Source: Rhodocyclaceae bacterium
GTDB lineage: Bacteria > Pseudomonadota > Gammaproteobacteria > Burkholderiales > Rhodocyclaceae
Length of the DNA stretch: 64,000 bases
Assembly: GCA_019455325.1 (NCBI GenBank)
Contig: JACFMQ010000002.1
Coordinates: forward strand, 62,001-126,000
Direction: 5' to 3'
Shown here: positions 28,001 through 38,504 of the stretch, piece by piece
How positions within the stretch are numbered: the stretch's first letter is position 1
How the letters are laid out: each line of letters opens with the position of its first letter
Made by a program: the position numbers and the translations under genes
The notes under the pieces: model-generated
The model's database searches: none
What the model was told of the DNA's origin: nothing
Seen by the model: the letters and a program-made list of their open reading frames with translations, nothing else

Positions 28001-29961
28001 GCGAGCGGCTGGACCAGAAGGCGTGGAACACGCGTCGGATCTACACCTACGACGCCGGCGACGACAGCACCGGCGGCAACCGGATGAAGTCGTTCTGCTG
28101 GCCGGGTTCCACCGATGCCGCCTGCGCCGACGGGTCGGGGCTGAGCGCCGCCGAGCAGGCCCACTTCAACCCGACCCTGCTCATCCAGTACCCGTCGCTG
28201 ACCGCGACCCAGCAGGAGGCGATGACCGGGCAGAAGATCGTGGACTACATCCGCGGCGACCGCGCCAACGAGATGGCCGGCACCTCGACGATCACCGACC
28301 TGTTCCGCGAGCGGACCAGCGCCCTGGGCGACTTCGTCTCCGCGCAGCCGAGGTACGTGCGGGCCTCCGACTTCTCCTACGCCGACGCCAACTACGCCGC
28401 GTTCAGGATCTGCACCGCGGGCTATGGCGGCCCCGCCGAAACGCAGCCGGCCTGCGGCGCCGGCGATTTTCCGCGCTTCCCGAAGCCGAGAAGGGGGACC
28501 GTCTTCGCGGCGGCGAACGACGGCATGCTGCACGCCTTCGAGACCGACGTGAACAACGACCCGTACTACCAGACGGCGGGAATCTCGACGCCGGAGACGT
28601 CCGACGACACCTTCACCGGCGACAACGCGGGCAACGGTGAAGAGCGCTGGGCCTATATCCCGAGCACCGTGCTTCCCAACCTGGCAAAGCTCGCGGAATC
28701 CCCATACACCCACCGCTACTTCGTCGACGGCTCGCCGCAGGTCGGCGACATCTGCAAGGGCGCCTGCGCCACCGTCGCCGACTGGCGGACGATCCTGGTC
28801 GGCGGGCTCAACGCCGGCGGCCGGGGCTACTACGCGCTCGACATCACCAACCCGGAGAGCCCGAAGGCGCTGTGGGAATTCACCGTATCGTCCACCTGCC
28901 TGTCCGACGCCCAGGCCGCAAGCGGCCTCTACGACGCGGACTGCCATCTCGGCTACACCTACGGCAACCCGCTGATCACCAAGCGGAAGGCAGACGGCAA
29001 ATGGCTGGTCATCGTCGCCTCGGGCCACAACAACTTCAACCCCGGCGACGGCAAGGGCTACCTGTACGTGCTCGACGCCTATACCGGGAAGATCCTGAAG
29101 CGGGTCGGCACCGGCGCCGGCAGCGCCGGAACGGCGTCCGACCACGCCGACGCGAACCCCGCCGGGCTGGCGAAGATCAACGGCTGGGCGGACAACTCGG
29201 CGGTGAACAACACGACCCTCGCCGTCTACGGCGGCGACCTCCTCGGCAATCTCTGGAAGTTCGAGCTCGACGACGAGCGCAGCGGCTACCTCACCGCGAT
29301 CAAGCTGGCCACGCTGACCGACGCCGGCGGCGCGGCGCAGCCGGTGACCACCCGGCCGGAACTGGCCTACGTGAACGGCTACCGCGCCGTTTACGTGGCC
29401 ACGGGGAAATACCTCGGACTCGACGACCCCGGCAGCACCGCGCAGCAGACGGTCTACGCGATCCGCGACGACCTCTCCGGCGCCACCGTCGACGCCCGCA
29501 CCGAAACGGTGGCGCGGACGCTCGGCAGCGGCTCGCTTCCGGCGACCCGCAGGGTGACCGACAACAACGGCATCAGTTGGGCGGCGCAGAAAGGCTGGCG
29601 CGTCGACCTGCCGGACACGGGCGAGCGCGTGAACGTCGACCCGCTGCTCCAGTTGGGAACGCTGACCGTCGCCTCCAACGTGCCGAACGTCGACGTCTGT
29701 ACCTCGGGTGGATACAGCTACCTGAACTTCTTCAACATCGTCGACGGCGGCTCGATCACGGTCGTGAACACGCTCCTGTCCAGCGTCAAGCTGGCGGACG
29801 CCCTGGTCGTGGGCGTCAACATCATCCAGCTTCCCGGCGGCGTCGTGAAGGCCATCGTCACGACCGCGGCCAACCAGCAACTGACGAAGGACAATCCGAC
29901 GCCGGCCGCGTCGTTCACCGGCCGACGCGTATCGTGGCGCGAACTCCTCCATGAACATTGA
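25036..29961 (+). CDS. pilY1: Type IV pilus tip/adhesin protein PilY1, with internal tandem repeat
   Basis: A 1641-residue secreted protein, larger than many PilY1 proteins. The ATG at 25036 follows GAGGAGC, and a signal peptide (VAFLSAAMAALPLLSAAA) leads to NVMFILDDSGSMM, a von Willebrand-type MIDAS motif (Asp55, Ser57, Ser59). A long variable N-terminal half includes two similar ~100-residue units at residues 347-561. The C-terminal half has the PilY1 beta-propeller blocks (GTVFAAANDGMLHAFETD, YIPSTVLPNL, HRYFVDGSPQVGD, LVGGLNAGGRGYYALDITNP). It promotes pilus extension and adhesion at the cell surface. Its stop overlaps the next gene's start. Confidence 0.93.
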   Translation: MTPPKRPSRTPLVAFLSAAMAALPLLSAAAPTDIHNEPLANAAAAPPPNVMFILDDSGSMMWQHSPDYTTDYEMFNTNGTVASAAKYPICFDYKDNDNTISTTPDNASAADAGLKSCALGDPPLMSAQYNKQYYDPTIRYRPAINHDGTERISMTAANTANWTAVPTDAYGLQNRDQIQTERHRLTSSSTTATTNLVTGYPDRLWCTDTAAQSSSKDDAAGTKTGTPNAPLCVKNSAYSYPNNVYGYGRNQGTTTTKFVFGNPYYYTIPVSEYCTTANLVDCVDANADGSNPSPVTHTFAARMRWCSDSGSTTAGVNAFSNCQGKRTNTHTYPKAFGRVISSTGTPLAKAAALLTVSTGLDNVKFTITSLTIDGVNILSSATSYASNNVVKTAGSTEINANDGLDTSNERNSMAQAIVDAINSISGTTGYSASRSGSVVRIEATTAGSAPNGRLPIVGATIVSTAAAKATIKIESVSSTSSITNLTANGAPLIGGTVSCNYSNNATNRNNCASNLTSAINAYTGTSGYSALRDGSAVTVTAPLAAGATANGRRLVETGSVATDADAQNSEYQEFKDGASNSALPHTVTAFSGGSEYEPSLAPTRVGVVPFARIDIVSGPGRTYPKTSERSDCSTEGYCTYEEEMTNFANWYAYYRTRMQMMKTATGRAFAPLPETYRIGFITINPGATVSSSRYLRIDDFTTGAGNQRDKWYGKLYAQTNNGGTPLREALSRVGQLYAGKFGSGFLTKGIPETDDPIQLSCQSNFAILSTDGYWNNEGGRDLSNKALGDVDGVEDDNYSKSQDGVYDKEKASNTLSDAALYYYQTDLRPDIENNVRQSTRDSAQHQHMTTFTLGLGLDGTLTYDRNYETQQSGDFHDIRTGDRSWPIPVAEQPSALDDLWHAAVSGRGKFFSASDPQELALGLQDTLTALQATPGAGAAAATSNLQPVSGDNFAFTAEYRTVEWSGDLKARTIDLSNGNVSSVVLWSARERLDQKAWNTRRIYTYDAGDDSTGGNRMKSFCWPGSTDAACADGSGLSAAEQAHFNPTLLIQYPSLTATQQEAMTGQKIVDYIRGDRANEMAGTSTITDLFRERTSALGDFVSAQPRYVRASDFSYADANYAAFRICTAGYGGPAETQPACGAGDFPRFPKPRRGTVFAAANDGMLHAFETDVNNDPYYQTAGISTPETSDDTFTGDNAGNGEERWAYIPSTVLPNLAKLAESPYTHRYFVDGSPQVGDICKGACATVADWRTILVGGLNAGGRGYYALDITNPESPKALWEFTVSSTCLSDAQAASGLYDADCHLGYTYGNPLITKRKADGKWLVIVASGHNNFNPGDGKGYLYVLDAYTGKILKRVGTGAGSAGTASDHADANPAGLAKINGWADNSAVNNTTLAVYGGDLLGNLWKFELDDERSGYLTAIKLATLTDAGGAAQPVTTRPELAYVNGYRAVYVATGKYLGLDDPGSTAQQTVYAIRDDLSGATVDARTETVARTLGSGSLPATRRVTDNNGISWAAQKGWRVDLPDTGERVNVDPLLQLGTLTVASNVPNVDVCTSGGYSYLNFFNIVDGGSITVVNTLLSSVKLADALVVGVNIIQLPGGVVKAIVTTAANQQLTKDNPTPAASFTGRRVSWRELLHEH

Positions 29962-30587
29962 TGCGTGATCGCCGCAGCCGCCCCGGAGCGCAACGCTCCG
30001 GGGATTTTTTTTTGCGCCCGGGCCGCGGCGTTCCGCTCGGCGCGGCACTCTCGGCATCCGTGCTGCTTCATGCCGCGGCGTTCTCGATCGACCTGCCGGC
30101 AACGCCCGGCGCCAGGCCGCTGCGGCCGCCGGGACTGGAAGCGCGGCTGCGGCCGGTCGCGGAGGAAAGGCGGCCAGCCGACGACATCGGCGGACAAGGC
30201 GAAGAAACGGCCCCGGCCAACCGGACGGCCGAAAAACGGAGCGATCGGCGGACGGACGACCCGGAGGATGCGGCTGCCGTCGCCGCTCCGGCGGAGGCGT
30301 TCGTCGACGCCCGGCAACTGGACGTCCGGCCGGCCATCCGGACGCGAACCATGCCGGCATACCCGGCGACGCTGCCGCCGGGCGCCTCGGGCACGGTCGT
30401 GCTCGAACTGCTCATCGCCAGAACGGGCCGGGTCGCCGCCGTCGAGGTCGTCACCGGCTCGGGCTTTCAGGAAATGGATGCGGCGGCGGTGGCGGCGTTC
30501 ATGGCCGCGGAGTTCGACCCCGGCCGCGCCGGCGGCGTGCCGGTCGCCGCGAAGATCCGGATCAGCGTCAGCTTCGACGGCGAGTAG
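29961..30587 (+). CDS. TonB family protein (C-terminal TonB domain)
   Basis: A 208-residue protein. A membrane segment near residues 27-41 (GAALSASVLLHAAAF) is followed by a charged, proline-containing linker and a TonB C-terminal domain (about 128-208: RTRTMPAYPATLPPGASGTVVLELLIARTG split here, VVTGSGFQEMDAAA). It would transduce proton-motive force to outer-membrane receptors or act as a periplasmic anchor. The start at 29961 overlaps the pilY1 stop, but a strong intrinsic-terminator sequence lies inside its first codons. A GTG at 30060 is a possible alternative start after that hairpin. Confidence 0.65.
   Translation: MRDRRSRPGAQRSGDFFLRPGRGVPLGAALSASVLLHAAAFSIDLPATPGARPLRPPGLEARLRPVAEERRPADDIGGQGEETAPANRTAEKRSDRRTDDPEDAAAVAAPAEAFVDARQLDVRPAIRTRTMPAYPATLPPGASGTVVLELLIARTGRVAAVEVVTGSGFQEMDAAAVAAFMAAEFDPGRAGGVPVAAKIRISVSFDGE
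29981..30012 (+). terminator. Rho-independent terminator after pilY1, overlapping the next gene
   Basis: CCCCGGAGCG (29981-29990) and CGCTCCGGGG (29994-30003) form a perfect 10-base-pair stem with a CAA loop, followed by A and a run of T. By form it is a strong intrinsic terminator, yet it lies within codons 7-17 of the TonB-like gene. Confidence 0.85.
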
Positions 30588-30593
30588 GCAGGA

Positions 30594-31517
30594 TCAGCCC
30601 TGCAATTCCTTCGGCAGCGGGAAATAGACGTTCTCGACGTCGCCGACCATCCGTATCTCGGTCTCCCCGGAGAGCGCGGCGAGGCGCTCGATGATCTCCT
30701 GCACGAGCACCTCGGGAGCGGATGCACCCGCCGTCACGCCGACCGAGCGCACCCCGTCCAGCCAGGCGGGGTCGAGCTGGTCGCCGCGGTCGAGCAGATG
30801 GGCCCGGCAGCCGACGCTCTCGGCCACTTCCCGCAGACGGTTCGAGTTGGAGCTGTTCGGCGAGCCGACGACGAGGATCAGCTCGACCTGGGAGGCGAGC
30901 TTGCGCACCGCGTCCTGCCGGCTCTGCGTGGCGTAGCAGATGTCGTCCTTCTTCGGGCCGACGATGCCGGGAAAGCGTTTGCGCAGCGAAGCGACGATCT
31001 CGCTGGCGTCGTCGATGGAAAGCGTCGTCTGCGTGACGTAGGCGAGCGCATCGCCGGCGGCGACGTCGAGGGCAGCGACATCCTCCCGACGCTCGACGAG
31101 CAGCATGTCCTCGGCCTCCTGCCCCATCGTCCCCTCGACCTCCGGGTGGCCCTTGTGCCCGATCATCACGATCCGCCGCCCCTGCGCGGACATGCGGTCG
31201 ACTTCGAGATGCACCTTCGTCACCAGCGGACAGGTGGCGTCGAACACCCGCAGCCCGCGCCGCTCGGCCTCCTCACGCACGGCCATCGATACGCCGTGCG
31301 CGCTGAAGATGACCGTGGCGCCGGTGGGCACCTCGTCCAGCTCGTCGACGAAGATCGCCCCCTTCGCCCGCAGATCGTCGCAGACGAAGCGGTTGTGCAC
31401 CACCTCGTGCCGAACGTAGATCGGCGCGCCGAACTTCGCCAGCGCGCGCTCGACGATAGCGATGGCGCGCTCGACGCCGGCGCAGAAACCGCGAGGATTG
31501 GTGAGGATGACTTCCAT
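30594..31517 (-). CDS. ispH: 4-hydroxy-3-methylbut-2-enyl diphosphate reductase
   Basis: A 307-residue iron-sulfur enzyme of the MEP isoprenoid pathway, producing IPP and DMAPP. The three cluster cysteines are in [25 protein letters not shown] and [18 protein letters not shown] and the conserved EGTMGQE region are present. It converges on the TonB-like gene. The order ribF, ileS, lspA, fkpB, ispH is the usual proteobacterial arrangement. Confidence 0.97.
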   Translation of the reverse strand: MEVILTNPRGFCAGVERAIAIVERALAKFGAPIYVRHEVVHNRFVCDDLRAKGAIFVDELDEVPTGATVIFSAHGVSMAVREEAERRGLRVFDATCPLVTKVHLEVDRMSAQGRRIVMIGHKGHPEVEGTMGQEAEDMLLVERREDVAALDVAAGDALAYVTQTTLSIDDASEIVASLRKRFPGIVGPKKDDICYATQSRQDAVRKLASQVELILVVGSPNSSNSNRLREVAESVGCRAHLLDRGDQLDPAWLDGVRSVGVTAGASAPEVLVQEIIERLAALSGETEIRMVGDVENVYFPLPKELQG

Positions 31518-31525
31518 GGACTTCC

Positions 31526-31981
31526 CTACAGAATGCCGACGATCTTCACCTCGAAGCGCACCGGCTGGCCGGCGAGCGGATGGTTGAAATCGAAGACGGC
31601 GACGGTGTCGGTGAGTTCGCGCAGCAGGCCGGCGATGCCGCCCTGGGTGCCGGGCAGGCCGCCATCGGGCGCGCTGAATTCGATCAGCGAATTGACCTTG
31701 AGTTCCATGTCCGGCGGCAGCGCGCTGCGCGCGATGCGCTCGACCAGCCGCGGGTTGTGCTGGCCGAAGGCCTCGTCGGCCTCCAGTTGGAAGACGTGGT
31801 GCTCGCCGACGCCGAGGCCGAGCAGGCAGGCCTCCAGCGTCGCCGCGAGCTGGCCGGCGCCCATCTGCAGCGTTGCCGGCGACATGTCGAAGGTGCTGAC
31901 GTGCTCGGTGCCGTCCAGGCTGGACAGGCGGTAGTGCAGCGTCAGGAAGCTGTCCGGCCCGACGGTGGCGGTTTCAGTCAT
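31526..31981 (-). CDS. fkpB: FKBP-type peptidyl-prolyl isomerase (SlpA-like)
   Basis: A 151-residue FKBP of the SlpA/FkpB subfamily. Family sequence includes [20 protein letters not shown], the insert-in-flap region [16 protein letters not shown] and [16 protein letters not shown]. It catalyses prolyl isomerisation with chaperone activity in the cytoplasm. It lies between lspA (8-base overlap) and ispH (8-base gap), as in other Proteobacteria. Confidence 0.93.
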   Translation of the reverse strand: MTETATVGPDSFLTLHYRLSSLDGTEHVSTFDMSPATLQMGAGQLAATLEACLLGLGVGEHHVFQLEADEAFGQHNPRLVERIARSALPPDMELKVNSLIEFSAPDGGLPGTQGGIAGLLRELTDTVAVFDFNHPLAGQPVRFEVKIVGIL

Positions 31982-32469
31982 CGGAATCTCGCTCCTTTTT
32001 GCGGCGGCCGGCCCTGAACTGGTCCAGGACCATCAGCACCGCGCCGACGACGATCGCCGAATCGGCGACGTTGAACGCCGGCCAGTAAAACCCGGCGGCG
32101 TGCCACTGCACGAAATCGACGACGGCGCCGAAGCGGACGCGGTCGATGACGTTGCCGAGCGCGCCGCCCATGATCAGCGCCAGCGCGAACGCCAGCAGCT
32201 TCTGCGCCGCATGCCCGCGCAGCATGAAGGCGATCCAGCCCGACACGGCGAGCGCCAGCGCGGTGAACAGCCAGCGCTGCCAGCCGCCGGCATCGGCGAG
32301 GAAGCTGAACGAGGCGCCGGGGTTGAAGGTCAGCACCCAGTTCCAGAACGGCGCGACGTAGATCGTCTCGCCGCGGCCGATCGTCGCCAGCGCGATCTGC
32401 TTCGTGATCTGATCGAGCGCGACGACGAGCGCCGCCAGCGCATACCAGCGCGCCGGCGAGGCGCGTCCG

Positions 32470-32483
<14 letters not shown>
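31974..32483 (-). CDS. lspA: Lipoprotein signal peptidase
   Basis: A 169-residue inner-membrane aspartyl protease that removes lipoprotein signal peptides after lipidation. The catalytic Asp residues lie in [10 protein letters not shown] and [19 protein letters not shown] and [10 protein letters not shown] are other conserved blocks. The start is GTG at 32483, 14 bases inside the ileS 3' end, so translation is coupled to ileS. Four membrane helices are predicted by eye. Confidence 0.95.
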
Positions 32484-35271
<2,788 letters not shown>

Positions 35272-35284
35272 ATCGTTAACGTCC

Positions 35285-35752
35285 ACCGCAGAGGCGCAGA
35301 GACGCAGAGGAACGCAGAGAAAACCGGAAGATCAGATTCCGTTTGCGATGCGCTTCACTCCGCTCTTCAGAGCCTCGACATTGAAATTGATCAGTAATCC
35401 AAGTTTCTTGTTCAAAAGCTTCAAATAAGTCAGCAACTGAGCCGAGTGGACGGGCAACAGACCGTCGACCGCCTTAATCTCGACAACGAGGTCGCCTTCC
35501 ACCAGGAGGTCGAGCCGGTACGCATTCTCGACCTCGATATCTCGATAACGCAACGGAATGCGAACTTCGTTCTCGATGCGAATACCGCGGTACGTCGACT
35601 CTGCGGCAAGGCAATCCCGATAGCAGCTTTCCAGCAACACCGGCCCGAGCTGTCGATGCACTTCGATCACCGCACCAATCACCTCTCCACTCAATACAGA
35701 GAAAGATTCTGCCGTTCTCTGCGTCACCTCTGCGCCTCTGCGTCTCTGCGGT
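35285..35752 (-). mobile_element. Inverted-repeat-bounded GxxExxY unit
   Basis: About 470 bases bounded by 26-base inverted repeats (35285-35310 and 35727-35752) that differ at two positions, each extended inward by a further ACGCAGAGAA. The arms consist of reiterated NCGCAGAG octamers. The unit carries one gene (35332-35727) and separates ribF from ileS. The same terminal sequence recurs at 49836-49939 as a gene-less hairpin. It resembles an autonomous unit with a MITE-like derivative. No target-site duplication could be defined. Confidence 0.7.
35332..35727 (-). CDS. GxxExxY family protein (PDDEXK-like)
   Basis: A 131-residue protein of the GxxExxY family. The core is SGEVIGAVIEVHRQLGPVLL followed by ESCYRDCLAAE, then IENEVRIPLRYRDIEVENAYRLDLLVEGDLVVEIKAV, where the Asp and E-x-K (residues around D-LLVEGDLVVEIKA) resemble a PD-(D/E)xK nuclease core. 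The start GTG at 35727 overlaps the ribF stop as GTGA, so its translation looks coupled to ribF. Both ends lie in inverted repeats. The biochemical function is unknown; a role in moving or maintaining the repeats is an inference. Confidence 0.8.
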   Translation of the reverse strand: MTQRTAESFSVLSGEVIGAVIEVHRQLGPVLLESCYRDCLAAESTYRGIRIENEVRIPLRYRDIEVENAYRLDLLVEGDLVVEIKAVDGLLPVHSAQLLTYLKLLNKKLGLLINFNVEALKSGVKRIANGI

Positions 35753-36668
35753 GGAAGTATTCGAGCGTCGCATCGACGTCGCGCGCGATCTGCGCCTTCA
35801 GTTCGTCGAAGCCGGAAAACTTCATCTCGTCGCGGATCTTGTGCAGGAAGCGGACGGTCAGGTGCGCGCCGTAGATGTCGGCGGCGAAGTCGAGCAGGTG
35901 CACTTCGAGGATCGGTCGCGGCACGGCGTTCGCCGTCGGCCGGTAGCCGAGGTTGGCGACGCCGGGCAGCGGCTTGCCGCCGAGCCCGGTCACCTCGACC
36001 GCGAAGACGCCGAGCAGCGGCGGCCGGTCGTGCTTCATGCGGATGTTGGCCGTGGCGTAGCCGAGCTGCCGCCCGACCTTCTCGCCATGCACGACGCGGC
36101 CGTCGATCACGTAGGGCCGGCCGAGCAGTTCGGCGGCATGCTCGATGTCGCCGCGCCACAGCGCGTCGCGCACGGCCGAGCTGGAGACGCGGACGCCGCC
36201 TGCGAGCACCGACTGCATGGCCTCGACGCGAAAGCCGAAGGACTCGCCGGCCCGCTGCAGCAGCGCGAAGTCGCCGGCGCGCCGGGCGCCGAAGCGGAAA
36301 TCGTCGCCGATGATCAGGTGCCGCACGCGCAGCGCTTTGACCAGCACGTCCTCGACGAACTGGTCGGCGGTGAGGCTGGCGAAGGCTTTGTCGAAGCGGC
36401 AGACGAAGGCCAGCTCGACGCCGTCCTCGGCGATCAGCTCCAGCTTCTCGCGCAGCGTCGAGAGCCGCGTCGGCGCCGATTCCGGCGCGAAGAACTCGCG
36501 CGGATGCGGCTCGAAGGTGAGCACCGCCGGCGGCAGCCCGGCTTCGCCCGCCACCGCGCACAGGCGCGCGAGCAGCGCGCGATGGCCGAGGTGCACGCCG
36601 TCGAAGTTGCCGATGGTGAGCACGGTCGCGCTGGGCGCGGGTTGCGAAATGCCGCGGAAGACGAGCAT
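35724..36668 (-). CDS. ribF: Bifunctional riboflavin kinase/FAD synthetase, C-terminus supplied by a repeat
   Basis: A 314-residue bifunctional enzyme making FMN and FAD. The FAD synthetase N-terminus has IGNFDGVHLGH and FEPHPREFF; the kinase domain has RPYVIDGRVVHGEKVGRQLGYATANI and LEVHLLDFAADIYG. The last residues, after TLEYF, read HRRDAEAQR and are encoded entirely by the inverted repeat, which also provides the TGA stop. The native C-terminus was therefore probably shortened or changed by insertion, though the enzyme core is intact. It is upstream of ileS. Confidence 0.95.
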   Translation of the reverse strand: MLVFRGISQPAPSATVLTIGNFDGVHLGHRALLARLCAVAGEAGLPPAVLTFEPHPREFFAPESAPTRLSTLREKLELIAEDGVELAFVCRFDKAFASLTADQFVEDVLVKALRVRHLIIGDDFRFGARRAGDFALLQRAGESFGFRVEAMQSVLAGGVRVSSSAVRDALWRGDIEHAAELLGRPYVIDGRVVHGEKVGRQLGYATANIRMKHDRPPLLGVFAVEVTGLGGKPLPGVANLGYRPTANAVPRPILEVHLLDFAADIYGAHLTVRFLHKIRDEMKFSGFDELKAQIARDVDATLEYFHRRDAEAQR

Positions 36669-36701
36669 CGAAAAAGCCGGAGGGCAGCCGAAAAAGGCTG
36701 A

Positions 36702-36707
36702 ATTATA
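36702..36707 (-). promoter_or_regulatory. Candidate -10 element for ribF
   Basis: TATAAT reads on the minus strand at 36707-36702, 34 bases before the ribF start. No good -35 is visible at 16-18 bases upstream. It lies in the only gap between amiC and ribF. Confidence 0.4.
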
Positions 36708-36741
36708 AAGGGTAGCGGGCCTCGCCGCACCGCGGGACGAC

Positions 36742-38049
36742 TCAGTCGAGCCGCGCGAGCCTGGACTTGGCGAGCGGCGGATTGAGCTTGAAGTACTTGC
36801 GGATGCCGGAGAGCACCGCCTCGGCGAGCTTGTCCTGATAGGCCTCGTCGTTCAGCCGGCGCTCCTCCTCCGGATTCGAGATGAACGCCGTCTCGACCAG
36901 GATCGACGGAATATCCGGCGCCTTCAGCACGGCGAAGCCGGCCTGTTCGACGTGCGGCTTGTGCAGGGTGCCGACGCTGCCCAGTTCGCCGAGCACGGCC
37001 TTGCCGAGCTTCAGGCTGTCGTTGATCGTCGCCGTCTGCGACAGGTCGAGCAGCGTGCGCGCCAGCACCGGGTCCTTGACGCCGATGTTCACGCCGCCGA
37101 TCAGGTCGGCCGCGTTCTCCTTGTTCGCCAGCCAGCGCGCCGCCGAACTCGACGCGCCGTTCTCCGAGAGCACGAACACCGAGGCGCCGCGCGCATCCGG
37201 CCGGACGAAGGCGTCGGCGTGAATCGACACGAAGAGGTCGGACTGCACGCGCCGCGCCTTCTGCACGCGCATGGCGAGCGGCACGAAGAAATCGGAGTCG
37301 CGCGTCAGCACCGCGCGCATGTTCGGCTCGGCGTCGATCTTCGCCTTCAGCCGCCTGGCCACGGCCAGCGTCACGTTCTTCTCGTAGGTGCCGCGGCGGC
37401 CGATGGCGCCCGGGTCTTCGCCGCCGTGGCCGGGGTCCAGCGTGATCGTCACCAGCCGGTCCACCACCGGCTTGCCGGCGCGCTTGCGCTCGTCCGCCGA
37501 CGGCCTGGCCTCGGCCACCGCCGGCGGCTCGTCGAGCGGCAACTGCTGCAGCTCCTTCTTCTCGATCAGCGCCATCAGCGGATCGAGCGGATTGGCCGGA
37601 TAGACGTCGAGCACCAGGCGGTGCCCGTACTCGCCGACCGGATTGAGCACGAACACCTGCGGCGCCACCTCGGTCTTCAGCTCCATCACCAGGCGGACGA
37701 CGCCGGGCTTGAAGCGGCCGGTGCGCAAGAGTCTGATGTTCGGATCGTCGGCGGCGACCTTGCCGGACAGGCCTTCCAGCACGCCGTTCAGTTCGACCTC
37801 TTCGAGATCGACGACGAGGCGCTCCGGGTTCTTCACCGTGAAGAACGAATACTTCATCGGCGCATCGCTCTCCAGCGTCACGCGCGTGTAGTCGGCCGAC
37901 GGCCAGACGCGCACGGCGAGCACGCTCGGGCCGCGGGCGGCCTGCGCCAGCGGCGTGACGAGCAGGACCAGGGAGGCGCCGGCGAGGCTTACGATCCGGC
38001 GCCGGGCGACGTCGGGCCGGGCGGCGGCGGTGCTAGCGCGCCCAGACAT
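36742..38049 (-). CDS. amiC: N-acetylmuramoyl-L-alanine amidase (AmiC-like)
   Basis: A 435-residue periplasmic amidase. A twin-arginine-like start (RPDVARRRIVSLAGASLVLL) suggests Tat export. An AMIN domain (about 50-150) is followed by an Amidase_3 domain with the zinc ligands in DPGHGGEDPGA (His), the conserved Glu in RRGTYEKNV, SIHADAF and LVETAFISNPEEE. It cleaves septal peptidoglycan for cell separation. The start lies 61 bases inside tsaE, usual for tsaE-amiC pairs. Confidence 0.93.
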   Translation of the reverse strand: MSGRASTAAARPDVARRRIVSLAGASLVLLVTPLAQAARGPSVLAVRVWPSADYTRVTLESDAPMKYSFFTVKNPERLVVDLEEVELNGVLEGLSGKVAADDPNIRLLRTGRFKPGVVRLVMELKTEVAPQVFVLNPVGEYGHRLVLDVYPANPLDPLMALIEKKELQQLPLDEPPAVAEARPSADERKRAGKPVVDRLVTITLDPGHGGEDPGAIGRRGTYEKNVTLAVARRLKAKIDAEPNMRAVLTRDSDFFVPLAMRVQKARRVQSDLFVSIHADAFVRPDARGASVFVLSENGASSSAARWLANKENAADLIGGVNIGVKDPVLARTLLDLSQTATINDSLKLGKAVLGELGSVGTLHKPHVEQAGFAVLKAPDIPSILVETAFISNPEEERRLNDEAYQDKLAEAVLSGIRKYFKLNPPLAKSRLARLD

Positions 38050-38489
38050 GCCCCACCCTCCGGCGACCGGGCGGAGACGTCGACACGGCGGCCCTCGCCG
38101 TCGAAGCGCAGGGCGACGACGAGATCGGGCGGCGGCACGAAGCCGGCCGCCTTGTCCGGCCATTCGACCAGACAGACCGCGTCGCTGCGGAAATATTCGC
38201 CCAAGCCAGCATCGACAAACTCTTCCGGATGGTTGAAACGATAAAAATCAAAGTGATACCAGTATAAGCTCGAAATTACGTAAACTTCAACCAGCGAATA
38301 GGTCGGACTCTTCACCGGGCCTGCGTGGCCGAGGGAGCGCAGCGCCGCCCGCACCAGCGTCGTCTTGCCGGCGCCGAGGTCGCCTTCCAGATAGACCACC
38401 ATGCCCGGACGCAGGACCCGCGCCAGGGCCGCGCCGAAGTCGGCGGTGGCGTTCTCGTCGGCGAGGAAGCGGCTGCTGTTGACGCTCAT
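37989..38489 (-). CDS. tsaE: tRNA t6A threonylcarbamoyladenosine biosynthesis ATPase TsaE
   Basis: A 166-residue P-loop protein. Walker A GDLGAGKTTLVRAAL (about residues 41-55) and KSPTYSLVEVY, HFDFYR and LVEWPDKA are family blocks. It works with TsaB, TsaC and TsaD in t6A modification of tRNAs. The C-terminal tail (PEGGACLGALAPPPPGPTSP) is extended and overlaps the amiC start. The start is 15 bases from the divergent queG start. Confidence 0.93.
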   Translation of the reverse strand: MSVNSSRFLADENATADFGAALARVLRPGMVVYLEGDLGAGKTTLVRAALRSLGHAGPVKSPTYSLVEVYVISSLYWYHFDFYRFNHPEEFVDAGLGEYFRSDAVCLVEWPDKAAGFVPPPDLVVALRFDGEGRRVDVSARSPEGGACLGALAPPPPGPTSPGAGS

Positions 38490-38504
38490 GCTAGGCTTTG
38501 CGGC

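Noticed and set aside
27211-30360. Minus-strand open frame of 1049 codons opposite pilY1
   Set aside because: Antisense to PilY1; composition explained by codon bias, no ribosome-binding site or motif.
30060-30587. GTG at 30060 as the definite start of the TonB-like gene
   Set aside because: It would avoid the terminator but removes half of the membrane segment; kept only as an alternative.
35285-35310. Short tandem CGCAGAG units as a CRISPR or minisatellite
   Set aside because: Units are 8 bases with no spacers and occur in inverted orientation at both ends of a unit; no cas gene nearby.
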